Positions 1-6,037 of a DNA stretch of 6,037 nt are shown one piece after another. A program made the translations under genes and the position numbers. Source of the stretch: an uncultured Coriobacteriaceae bacterium (GTDB lineage Bacteria; Actinomycetota; Coriobacteriia; Coriobacteriales; QAMH01); NCBI GenBank assembly GCA_902783925.1, contig CACZSV010000107.1:1-6037 (forward strand), given 5' to 3'. The notes under the pieces were generated by a model. It saw nothing but the letters and a program-made list of their open reading frames with translations, made no database searches and was not told the DNA's origin. Every line of letters begins with the position of its first letter. Position 1 is the stretch's first letter.

Positions 1-132
1 CACATGTGTCGCCGCAGTGGTCGTGGCGCCGGTGGTAATCACGTCATCTATGACGATTGTGCGCCTGGGATTAGATTCAGATGCAAAATCCACCATGAAC
101 GAATTCTGGAGGTTTTCACCCTTTGCAGAAAG
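1..132 (-). pseudogene. comF: ComF-family phosphoribosyltransferase fragment, lacking its N-terminal half
   Basis: On the minus strand, 44 codons stay open from the stop codon at 133-135 to the window edge. The translation begins LSAKGENLQNSF, like the LS..ER..N...F segment of ComF proteins. It then reads IVIDDVITTGAT (about 22-57), the PRPP-binding loop of type I phosphoribosyltransferases. ComF proteins take part in DNA uptake in competent bacteria, and the motif usually lies in the C-terminal third of a protein of about 200-240 residues. Here an in-frame TAG precedes the conserved segment. Only about 155 bases separate it from clpB, too few for the missing 120-150 residues, and that stretch is AT-rich. 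The only ATG before the motif (94-96) has no visible ribosome-binding site. I therefore call it a truncated or decayed gene. The C-terminus lies beyond the window, so its state is unknown. Another PRTase family is possible, but the LSA..NLQNSF context favours ComF. Confidence 0.62.
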
Positions 133-152
133 CTAGCGTACATAACACATAA

Positions 153-177
153 AATCTAAGTGCCTATATATTAGATT
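153..177. repeat. Inverted repeat AATCTAA-N11-TTAGATT
   Basis: Two perfect 7-base arms (153-159 and 171-177) flank an 11-base AT-rich spacer in the region between the comF remnant and clpB. There is no T-run to make it a terminator, and the arms are too AT-rich for a stable hairpin. It could be a protein-binding site, but a chance palindrome in AT-rich DNA is also quite possible. Confidence 0.4.
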
Positions 178-204
178 ACGGCATAGCAACGATTGTTTCA
201 CCTG

Positions 205-234
205 TTCACGACGTTTTCTGCATGCTCTTACTAT
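205..234 (+). promoter_or_regulatory. Candidate sigma-70-type promoter of clpB
   Basis: TTCACG (205-210, four of six matches to TTGACA) and TACTAT (229-234, four of six matches to TATAAT) are separated by 18 bases. Transcription would begin near 241 and give a leader of about 50 bases before clpB. A second -35-like hexamer, TTGACG at 246-251, has no good -10 partner downstream. The assignment rests on consensus matching only. Confidence 0.42.
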
Positions 235-255
235 GCGTGTTTAAATTGACGCATA
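232..255. promoter_or_regulatory. Inverted repeat TATGCGT-N10-ACGCATA, possible clpB operator
   Basis: Two perfect 7-base arms (232-238 and 249-255) with a 10-base AT-rich spacer overlap the predicted -10 box and start site of clpB. A repressor bound here would block transcription. Arm-to-arm centre spacing is 17 bases, somewhat more than one and a half helical turns. The sequence matches neither the HspR site (CTTGAGT-N7-ACTCAAG), usual for clpB in many actinobacteria, nor CIRCE of HrcA. Operator function is inferred from position and symmetry. Confidence 0.42.
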
Positions 256-289
256 CAACAGTTGAGAACGTGATGTGTAAGGAGAAACC

Positions 290-2884
290 ATGAGACTAGA
301 CAAGCTCGCAGTCACCTCACAAGAAGCACTGCAAAATGCGGTCTCTATCGCCGCAGATGTGCAGGCGGCGACCGTTGAGCCGGAACACCTGCTCAAGGCG
401 CTGCTCGATTCTCATGAGGGAAATCTAACTGCAATTATTGAACGCATCGGTGCAGACCCTGCGTCCATCGATGCTGCTGTAACAGAGACTATAGAAAATG
501 CACCCAAGGTGTCTGGATCCACGAGCGTGGGAAATGCGGGACAGAGGCTTGCTGCTGCCATCGACAATTCCGTAAAGATCGCTGGTAAGATGGGCGATTC
601 GTATGCTGCGACCGAGCATCTTCTTATCGCGCTCACCGAAGACAAGGGCGACGCTGGCAAGATCTTGCAAGTGGCTGGCGTCACGCGCAAGCGTGTCGAG
701 CAGGTCTACGAAGAGCTGCGCGGTGACACGCGTGTAACCGACCCCAACGCAAAGACGCAGTTCGAGGCGCTCGAGCAGTACGGCGAAAACCTCACGCAGA
801 GGGCACGCGATGGCAAACTCGACCCGGTTATTGGCCGAAACGATGAGATTCGCCATACTATTCAGGTCCTTGCCAGGCGCACGAAGAACAACCCGTGCCT
901 CATCGGCGAGCCAGGCGTTGGCAAGACAGCGATCGTCGAAGGCCTCGCGCAGCGAATCGTCAATGGCGATGTGCCCTCGACCTTGCAAGATAAAGAAGTC
1001 GTTGCGCTCGACTTGGGCTCCATGATCGCAGGTGCAAAGTATCGCGGCGAATTTGAGGACCGCCTCAAGGCAGTGCTGCGCGAAGTCGAGCAATCGGACG
1101 GACGTATAATTCTGTTCATCGACGAGCTGCACACTATCGTCGGAGCAGGCGCTGGCGAAGGCTCGCTCGATGCTGGCAATATGCTCAAGCCCGCCCTCGC
1201 ACGCGGTGAGCTTCATGCCATCGGCGCAACGACGCTCAACGAATATCGCAAGTACATCGAGAAGGATTCGGCGCTCGAGCGAAGGTTCCAACAGGTGCTC
1301 GTAAGCGAGCCGAGTGTCGAAGAGACTGTTTCGATTCTACGCGGTATCAAAGAAAAGTACGAGATTCATCATGGTATTCGCATCCAGGATGCAGCAATCG
1401 TCGCAGCAGCACAGTTGTCAGATCGCTATATCTCGGATCGGTTTTTGCCTGACAAGGCCATAGACCTCGTCGATGAAGCCGGCAGCCGCCTGCGCATGGA
1501 AATCGACTCGAATCCAGAAGAGATCGACCTGCTGGACCGTCAGCTTACGCAGATGCAGATCGAAGAGCAGGCGCTTATGAAGGAGGAAGACGAGCTTTCA
1601 AAACAGCGTCTCGAAGAGCTGCGTGCGCAAATTGCAGAGCAGCAGCAACAACTTGATAAGCTGCGCGCGGAATGGGCAAACCAACGCGATGCCATTAATC
1701 GTGTTCAGGATATCAAGACGGCGATCGACCAAGCCAAAACCGAGGCGGAGCTGCGACGTCGCGAAGGCGATTACGGTGCTGCCTCCGAGATCCTCTACGG
1801 AAGAGTTCCTCAGTTGCAGGCAGAGCTCGAGGAAGCTACTGGCGTGCTGGAGGCAAAGCAGGGCAACGAGTCGAGCCTGCTCAAGGAGGAAGTCACCCCG
1901 GAAGATATCGCCGACGTGGTGAGCAGCTGGACCGGCGTTCCCGTGAGCAAGATGATGGAAGGCGAGATGCAGAAGCTTGCCGGGTTGGAAGATACGCTGC
2001 ACGAGCGCGTCGTCGGCCAAGACGAGGCGGTTCATGCCGTTGCCGGTGCTATTCGCCGCAGCCGCAGCGGGTTATCCGACCCCGATCGGCCCATTGGAAG
2101 TTTCCTGTTCTTGGGACCCACCGGCGTTGGCAAAACCGAGCTTACCAAGGCGCTGGCAGAAGCCCTGTTCGATGACGAGCGCTCCATGGTCCGCATTGAT
2201 ATGTCCGAATATATGGAGAAGTTCAGCGTGCAGCGCCTTATTGGCGCACCTCCGGGATACGTTGGTTACGACGAAGGCGGTCAGCTCACAGAGGCTGTTC
2301 GCAGGCGTCCGTATTCGGTCATTCTGCTCGACGAGATCGAAAAGGCCCACCCCGATGTCTTCAACGTGCTCTTGCAGGTTTTGGATGATGGGCGTCTGAC
2401 CGATGGTCAAGGTCGCGTTGTCAGCTTCAAAAACGCCATTGTCATCATGACGAGTAATCTTGGCTCGCAGTTTATCCAGGAGTTTACGGAAACCGGGAAC
2501 AAAGAGGCGATGGAGGCGGCGGTTGAGGCGGCGCTGCGTCAGACCTTTAGGCCAGAATTCCTGAACCGCATCGACGAGATCATCACCTTCCAATCGCTCG
2601 AGATGGGCGACCTGGAGCAGATTGTCGACCTGCAGCTCAAGAAGGTCCGCGAGCGCCTGGCAGATCGTCGCATCATGCTCGAGATCACGCCCGCCGTGAT
2701 GGAACGCCTTTCGCTGGACGGATTCGACCCGCTCTTTGGCGCGCGTCCGCTCAAGCGTCTTATTCAGCATGAGATTGTGGACAGGGTTGCAAACGAAATT
2801 GTCAACGGGAATTTGTCCGAGGGTGACACCATCGTCATTGACCTCGATATGCTCGAGGGCTATACGGTAACGATTACGCAATAG
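290..2884 (+). CDS. clpB: ATP-dependent disaggregase chaperone ClpB (Hsp104 family)
   Basis: This 864-residue protein has the full length and domain order of ClpB. ClpB is a cytosolic hexameric AAA+ machine that threads proteins out of aggregates together with DnaK, DnaJ and GrpE. The N-terminal Clp repeat domain spans about 1-145. AAA-1 carries Walker A GEPGVGKT (206-213), pore loop KYRGEFE with Tyr251, Walker B ending FIDE (Glu279) and paired arginines 331-332. The coiled-coil middle domain, about 405-525, distinguishes ClpB from ClpA and ClpC. AAA-2 has Walker A GPTGVGKT (609-616), pore loop GYVG (656-659), Walker B VILLDE (677-682) and sensor-2 GARPLKR (817-823). No IGF/IGL-type ClpP-docking loop was noticed, as expected for a disaggregase. 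AAGGAG at 279-284, five bases before the ATG, and the family-typical start MRLDKL fix the start. The gene appears monocistronic: it has its own promoter region and a strong terminator. All catalytic motifs are intact. Confidence 0.98.
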   Translation: MRLDKLAVTSQEALQNAVSIAADVQAATVEPEHLLKALLDSHEGNLTAIIERIGADPASIDAAVTETIENAPKVSGSTSVGNAGQRLAAAIDNSVKIAGKMGDSYAATEHLLIALTEDKGDAGKILQVAGVTRKRVEQVYEELRGDTRVTDPNAKTQFEALEQYGENLTQRARDGKLDPVIGRNDEIRHTIQVLARRTKNNPCLIGEPGVGKTAIVEGLAQRIVNGDVPSTLQDKEVVALDLGSMIAGAKYRGEFEDRLKAVLREVEQSDGRIILFIDELHTIVGAGAGEGSLDAGNMLKPALARGELHAIGATTLNEYRKYIEKDSALERRFQQVLVSEPSVEETVSILRGIKEKYEIHHGIRIQDAAIVAAAQLSDRYISDRFLPDKAIDLVDEAGSRLRMEIDSNPEEIDLLDRQLTQMQIEEQALMKEEDELSKQRLEELRAQIAEQQQQLDKLRAEWANQRDAINRVQDIKTAIDQAKTEAELRRREGDYGAASEILYGRVPQLQAELEEATGVLEAKQGNESSLLKEEVTPEDIADVVSSWTGVPVSKMMEGEMQKLAGLEDTLHERVVGQDEAVHAVAGAIRRSRSGLSDPDRPIGSFLFLGPTGVGKTELTKALAEALFDDERSMVRIDMSEYMEKFSVQRLIGAPPGYVGYDEGGQLTEAVRRRPYSVILLDEIEKAHPDVFNVLLQVLDDGRLTDGQGRVVSFKNAIVIMTSNLGSQFIQEFTETGNKEAMEAAVEAALRQTFRPEFLNRIDEIITFQSLEMGDLEQIVDLQLKKVRERLADRRIMLEITPAVMERLSLDGFDPLFGARPLKRLIQHEIVDRVANEIVNGNLSEGDTIVIDLDMLEGYTVTITQ

Positions 2885-2898
2885 AATGCGAAACGATT

Positions 2899-2946
2899 GC
2901 CAGCGCAGTTTGCGTTTCTTCGCGCCTGCGCTGGCTTTTTTGTTTT
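2899..2946 (+). terminator. Rho-independent terminator of clpB
   Basis: A perfect 10-base-pair GC-rich stem, GCCAGCGCAG (2899-2908) with CTGCGCTGGC (2926-2935), encloses a 17-base loop that can pair internally (GCG with CGC). Six T residues (2936-2941), a G and four more T follow. It starts 14 bases after the clpB stop and should separate clpB from the export genes. Confidence 0.95.
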
Positions 2947-2998
2947 GCCTGTTTTTTCGAAACGCGGATTGCGAATATCCCGTGTATGGATGAGCGGG

Positions 2999-3007
2999 TG
3001 CTACAAT
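2999..3007 (+). promoter_or_regulatory. Extended -10 promoter of the MacAB-like operon
   Basis: TGCTACAAT joins an extended -10 TG (2999-3000) to TACAAT (3002-3007, five of six matches to TATAAT). No convincing -35 box lies 16-18 bases upstream, which extended -10 promoters tolerate. Transcription would start near 3014, leaving a leader of about 60 bases. It lies after the clpB terminator and before the first gene of the export unit. Confidence 0.55.
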
Positions 3008-3074
3008 GACGACGCAATAAACAGTGCTTCGTGAGTACGGCTTGCGGTGGTGGCGGGATTGCTAGGAGATAATT

Positions 3075-4646
3075 ATGGGTGGCTCCCCTGTGCCAGGTGT
3101 GCCTATTCCTCCCGAAGGGGTTGAAAACTTAGAAATGGGAAGGGCGGCTTCGCAGGAGCAATTGCCGAGTGGCGTCACCATTCCTGATCAAGTATCGTTT
3201 GAGGCCGTTGACCCTGATGAGCTTGCAGCGATTCGGAGCCTCGAGGAGCGTCGTAAACAAAAAAGGCGCAGTAAAATCATTAAGATTGCAGTTGTCTGTG
3301 GCATCCTTCTCCTCCTCCTTGTGTTGTCTGTCGCGGCGAATACGTTTAGCGAGGCTATGAAGAATGCGCAGAATCGCCCCGAGGTCGTCACCGTCGCCAG
3401 GGACAACATCACCGCAAGCGTCCAGGCATCCGGAACATTGGAGCCGGCATCCCATGTCGCGATAAATGCCGAGGTCTCGGGAATCATTCAGGACGTTTTG
3501 GTGACAGAGGGGCAAAGCGTGCAAGCGGGGGACCCCTTGCTCACCATCAAGAACGCGGAATTGGATAACTCCATCGCAACCGCCGGCAGGGCGCTCAAGC
3601 ACGCGAGAAAGAGCCTGGATGATGCAAAAGCGGGGGTCTCGGACGCATGGGGCGAATACTACCAGGCCATCAATGAATACAATAGTGCGGTCGATGAGGC
3701 GAACAGCGAGGCATCCAATGCCGTCAATATCGCCAACGAGGCATACGCGAACACGTATAACGCGGAGATCGCCGAGATTCCAGCGGATGCAAGCCCGGCG
3801 GAACGCGATGCTTTGATAAAGAAGGCGCAGGCAGATGCCCAGGCCGCTTATGACGAGGCCTACGAAAACGCGCTGCCGGCCAGCGTGGGTTCTTTTGACC
3901 ATAAAAGCTATCTCTCCTCGATAGACGCTTCCGAAACTTCGGCAGAATATGCCGAAGAGGATCTTGAGGATGCGCAGCGCGCCTATGATTATGCAGTGGA
4001 AGAGGCCAGCAAGCGCACTGTTCGAGCTCCGGTCTCGGGCACGGTCCTGAACCTGAAAGCCGTGCCGGGCGCCTCGGTGGGCTGGGCGTCGGGCGGCACT
4101 TCGGTGGCGGCCGATACGCTCATGTACATTGCCGACCTGTCCGCGCTCAACGTGAGTGTCGAAGTGAATGAAATCGACATCATCAATGTCAAGGCCGGGC
4201 AGCGCGTGATGGCGACATTTGACGCTATTCCAAACCTCGAGCTTTCCGGCAACGTCGCATCTGTCGCGTCGACTTCCACCGTGCTGTCGGGAGACAGCCT
4301 TATATCCGGTGGCGTTGTGACATTCAAGGTCGTGGCAGTGATCAACGGGCCCGATTCGCGCTTGAAGCCCGGCATGACCACAAACGTCTCGATTCTCACG
4401 AGGGAGATCCCCAATGTCCTCGCTGTGCCTGCGACAGCTGTGGAAGAAGATGAAAACGGGTCCTATGTAATGGTCGCCCTGGACGACAAGGCCACGAAGA
4501 CCGAGAGACGCGGGGTAAGCGTAGGAGAACGCTCTGGCTCGAAGGTCGAGATTGTGAGTGGGCTTACGGAAGGCGAAATGGTGCTCGGAAATGTCTCTTC
4601 GGATAGCTCCGACGCATCGCAGAAATCTTCGTCATCCACCAAGTAG
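3075..4646 (+). CDS. MacA-like membrane-fusion (adaptor) protein of an ABC exporter
   Basis: This 523-residue protein has the layout of an HlyD/MacA-family adaptor, which links an ABC permease to the cell exterior. A cytoplasmic N-terminal segment of about 66 residues ends in a basic stretch (KQKRRSK). One transmembrane helix follows (about 68-88), so it is anchored and carries no cleaved signal peptide or lipobox. Half of the biotinyl-lipoyl domain lies at about 127-160 and the other half, with RAPVSGTV, at about 317-352. An Ala/Glu/Asp-rich alpha-helical hairpin of about 155 residues separates them. A beta-barrel (about 355-442), a membrane-proximal domain with VLAVPATAV (448-456) and a Ser-rich tail follow. 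AGGAG (3064-3068), six bases before the ATG, sets the start. The next gene begins 19 bases after the stop, so the two are probably cotranscribed. YknX of Bacillus is a functional parallel. The N-terminal tail and hairpin are longer than I expect for MacA. The substrate is unknown. Confidence 0.88.
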   Translation: MGGSPVPGVPIPPEGVENLEMGRAASQEQLPSGVTIPDQVSFEAVDPDELAAIRSLEERRKQKRRSKIIKIAVVCGILLLLLVLSVAANTFSEAMKNAQNRPEVVTVARDNITASVQASGTLEPASHVAINAEVSGIIQDVLVTEGQSVQAGDPLLTIKNAELDNSIATAGRALKHARKSLDDAKAGVSDAWGEYYQAINEYNSAVDEANSEASNAVNIANEAYANTYNAEIAEIPADASPAERDALIKKAQADAQAAYDEAYENALPASVGSFDHKSYLSSIDASETSAEYAEEDLEDAQRAYDYAVEEASKRTVRAPVSGTVLNLKAVPGASVGWASGGTSVAADTLMYIADLSALNVSVEVNEIDIINVKAGQRVMATFDAIPNLELSGNVASVASTSTVLSGDSLISGGVVTFKVVAVINGPDSRLKPGMTTNVSILTREIPNVLAVPATAVEEDENGSYVMVALDDKATKTERRGVSVGERSGSKVEIVSGLTEGEMVLGNVSSDSSDASQKSSSSTK

Positions 4647-4665
4647 TGTTTGGGGTTTTGCAGAT

Positions 4666-5394
4666 ATGGCGATTCCCGTTATCGACATACGCAACGTGAG
4701 CCGTGTATATGAATCGGCGGCTGGCTTCGTGCATGCATTGAGAAGCGTGACGTTGCAGGTCGAGCGAGGCGAAATGCTCTGCATTATGGGTCCTTCGGGC
4801 TCGGGCAAATCGACGCTCATGAACATACTCGGCTGTCTGGATACGCCCACTACGGGGACATACAAGCTCGAGGGGCTTGATGTCTCCCTTTTGACTGATG
4901 ACGAATTGGCGGAACTGCGCGCCACGAGGCTTGGTTTCGTGTTCCAGAGCTTCAACCTGCTCGCCCGGGCGACGGTCTTGCGCAACGTGATGCTGCCGCT
5001 CATATATGCCGGTGTTCCGCGCTCCAAGCGCGCATTGCGTGCCGCAAAGGCGCTGATTGCCGTGGGGTTGCCCCCTGCTCATTTCGACCATAAGTCAAAC
5101 GAGCTTTCCGGCGGGCAAATGCAGCGTGTCGCAATCGCACGCGCACTCGTGAACGACCCGGCGGTCATCCTCGCAGATGAGCCAACGGGAAATCTCGATT
5201 CTGCGACTAGCGAGATGGTGATGGAGACCTTCGCGCGCTTGCGTAGCGAAGGTAAGACGATCGTCATCATCACCCATGATCCCGAGGTTGCTGCGTGGGC
5301 GGATAGAACTGTGTATATTCGTGATGGAAAGCTGCTTTCCGCCGAGGAGGAGCGCGAATTTGTCTCCCGCATGGATGGGAGGGGTCGCATATGA
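4666..5394 (+). CDS. MacB-type ABC transporter ATP-binding protein
   Basis: This 242-residue cytoplasmic ATPase belongs to the LolD/MacB/FtsE-like group of ABC proteins and would power the permease encoded next. All nucleotide-site motifs are present: Walker A GPSGSGKST (42-50), Q-loop FQSFNLL with Gln94, signature LSGGQMQR (147-154), Walker B VILADEP with catalytic Glu172, D-loop NLDS (176-179) and switch histidine His204. FQSFNLL and DEPTGNLDS are typical of this group. It ends soon after the ATPase domain and has no membrane segments, so ATPase and permease are split, unlike proteobacterial MacB. The reading frame is open back to 4558 inside the adaptor gene. I chose ATG 4666 because the family N-terminus (VIDIRNVSRVY) begins right after it. 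The ribosome-binding site is weak (GGGG at 4652-4655, 10 bases away), so translation may depend partly on the upstream gene. A charged tail (about 224-242) overlaps the start of the permease gene. Confidence 0.94.
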   Translation: MAIPVIDIRNVSRVYESAAGFVHALRSVTLQVERGEMLCIMGPSGSGKSTLMNILGCLDTPTTGTYKLEGLDVSLLTDDELAELRATRLGFVFQSFNLLARATVLRNVMLPLIYAGVPRSKRALRAAKALIAVGLPPAHFDHKSNELSGGQMQRVAIARALVNDPAVILADEPTGNLDSATSEMVMETFARLRSEGKTIVIITHDPEVAAWADRTVYIRDGKLLSAEEEREFVSRMDGRGRI

Positions 5395-6037
5395 TGATCG
5401 GCGATCTTTTCAGGGAGGCGTTTTCCGCGTTCAACACGAATAGGGCGCGCAGCGTACTCACGGTGCTTGGCGTGGTCATAGGCATATCGGCTGTCATCGC
5501 CATGACTGCGCTCATTGGTGGCATAAAGGATTCCATTGTCGGGGAGATGGGCATGACGCAGGCGCGCGCCGTCAATATTTCGTGCGCGTATGGCGAAGGC
5601 GTGACGATACGAGACGTCAAAGACATGTCCAAATCGCTGGAAGCCAGCTTCAGCTCGATCACACCCGTTTTTTACGGGAGTGCCGACATCAGCTCTTCTT
5701 CCAAGAATGCCGAAGCGTCGATTAGCGGTGTGGGCGCAGAGTATGCCGACACGTCCAATTTCAAGTTCTCGCGGGGTAAGTTCTTTTCTAAGCAGCAAGC
5801 CGATGCCGGAAATCTCGTCATCGTTCTCTACGAAAATGGGGTGAAAACCCTTTTTGGGTCATCCGATTACAACGCAGTGGGCGAAAAGGTGCGCATCAAA
5901 GGTGTCGAGTACGAGGTTATCGGCATCATCAAGTCCGAAGGCCCGGCCCTGAACTCGAATTCCGTGGACGTTCTCATGCCGTATCTCGCGTGCGCCCAGC
6001 GAATTGTCGGAACCACGAAGACGACTCAGGTAAGCGC
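5391..6037 (+). CDS. MacB/FtsX-type ABC permease, 3' end beyond the window
   Basis: The first 215 codons are open to the window edge with no stop. The N-terminus has a short amphipathic lead and then NRARSVLTVLGVVIGISAVI (about 17-36), the hallmark first transmembrane helix of MacB-type permeases. The rest is the extracytoplasmic MacB core domain, ending in familiar landmarks: SGVGAEYAD (112-120), SRGKFFS (127-133), TLFGSSDYNAVGEKV (153-167) and YEVIGIIKSEG (174-184). The family normally ends with three more transmembrane helices, which would lie to the right. The start ATG shares bases with the ATPase stop (ATGA, 4-base overlap), so the two are translationally coupled. GGGAGGGG at 5377-5384 is a strong ribosome-binding site and favours 5391 over the adjacent ATG at 5394. 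With the ATPase dimer and adaptor this would form a tripartite exporter. Whether the gene is intact further on cannot be seen. Confidence 0.92.
   Translation, partial: MMIGDLFREAFSAFNTNRARSVLTVLGVVIGISAVIAMTALIGGIKDSIVGEMGMTQARAVNISCAYGEGVTIRDVKDMSKSLEASFSSITPVFYGSADISSSSKNAEASISGVGAEYADTSNFKFSRGKFFSKQQADAGNLVIVLYENGVKTLFGSSDYNAVGEKVRIKGVEYEVIGIIKSEGPALNSNSVDVLMPYLACAQRIVGTTKTTQVS

Noticed and set aside
246..289. HAIR (HspR) or CIRCE (HrcA) operator in front of clpB
   Set aside because: Only a lone GTTGAG at 261-266 resembles part of a HAIR arm. No matching CTCAAG partner or GAGTGCTAA-type arm is present.
725..745. Internal start for a short ClpB isoform, as at Val149 of E. coli ClpB
   Set aside because: The codon at the corresponding residue is GTA, not GTG, and no start codon with a ribosome-binding site was seen just after the N-domain.
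425..1291. Long minus-strand open frame (288 codons) inside clpB
   Set aside because: It lies antisense to the strongly conserved ClpB N-domain and AAA-1. Its translation has no recognisable domain, and it follows from codon bias in the real gene.
2072..2881. Minus-strand open frame (269 codons) across AAA-2 of clpB
   Set aside because: It is fully antisense to conserved ATPase motifs and has no recognisable domain; a shadow frame.
3129..3902. Minus-strand open frame (257 codons) inside the adaptor gene
   Set aside because: Its product is Arg/Cys-rich and unlike any family I know. The plus strand encodes a coherent adaptor with a good ribosome-binding site.
4558..4665. An N-terminally extended start for the ABC ATPase at 4558
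   Set aside because: The extra 36 residues come from the adaptor gene read in another frame and do not resemble ABC proteins. ATG 4666 gives the normal family N-terminus.
5079..5798. Minus-strand open frame (239 codons) across the ATPase/permease junction
   Set aside because: It spans the antisense of two unrelated conserved genes and shows no domain of its own.

Overview
The window looks like chromosomal DNA from an actinobacterium. The best guess is the Coriobacteriia (gut or oral genera near Eggerthella, Slackia or Olsenella), judged by eye from moderate GC, clean Shine-Dalgarno sites and the style of the ClpB protein. That placement is an inference and has not been searched. Genes are dense, and the short intergenic stretches are clearly more AT-rich than the coding parts.

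Layout. At the left edge, on the minus strand, lies a fragment of a ComF-type phosphoribosyltransferase gene. Its PRPP-binding motif is intact, but an in-frame stop cuts it off upstream and too little space remains for the missing N-terminal half. An AT-rich control region (about 133-289) follows. It holds two separate short inverted repeats and a plausible promoter. Next comes a complete clpB (290-2884) for the ClpB/Hsp104 disaggregase, closed by a strong rho-independent terminator (2899-2946).

A new transcription unit begins with an extended -10 promoter near 3000. It encodes a MacA-like membrane-fusion (adaptor) protein (3075-4646), a MacB-type ABC ATPase (4666-5394) and a MacB/FtsX-type permease (5391 to the window end, incomplete). 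The last two genes overlap by 4 bases. Together they form a three-gene MacAB-like export unit in which ATPase and permease are separate proteins, as in YknXYZ-type systems of Gram-positive bacteria. The adaptor is anchored by one transmembrane helix. ATP hydrolysis by the ATPase would drive movements of the permease and its outer domain (mechanotransmission). The substrate cannot be read from the sequence; peptides, antibiotics or lipids are all possible.

No RNA gene, CRISPR array or insertion sequence was seen. All genes belong to known families, and nothing here convincingly represents an undescribed system. The points most worth checking are the decayed comF, the inverted repeats in front of clpB (which lack the familiar HAIR or CIRCE heat-shock operator sequences), and the long cytoplasmic N-terminus and extended hairpin of the adaptor.
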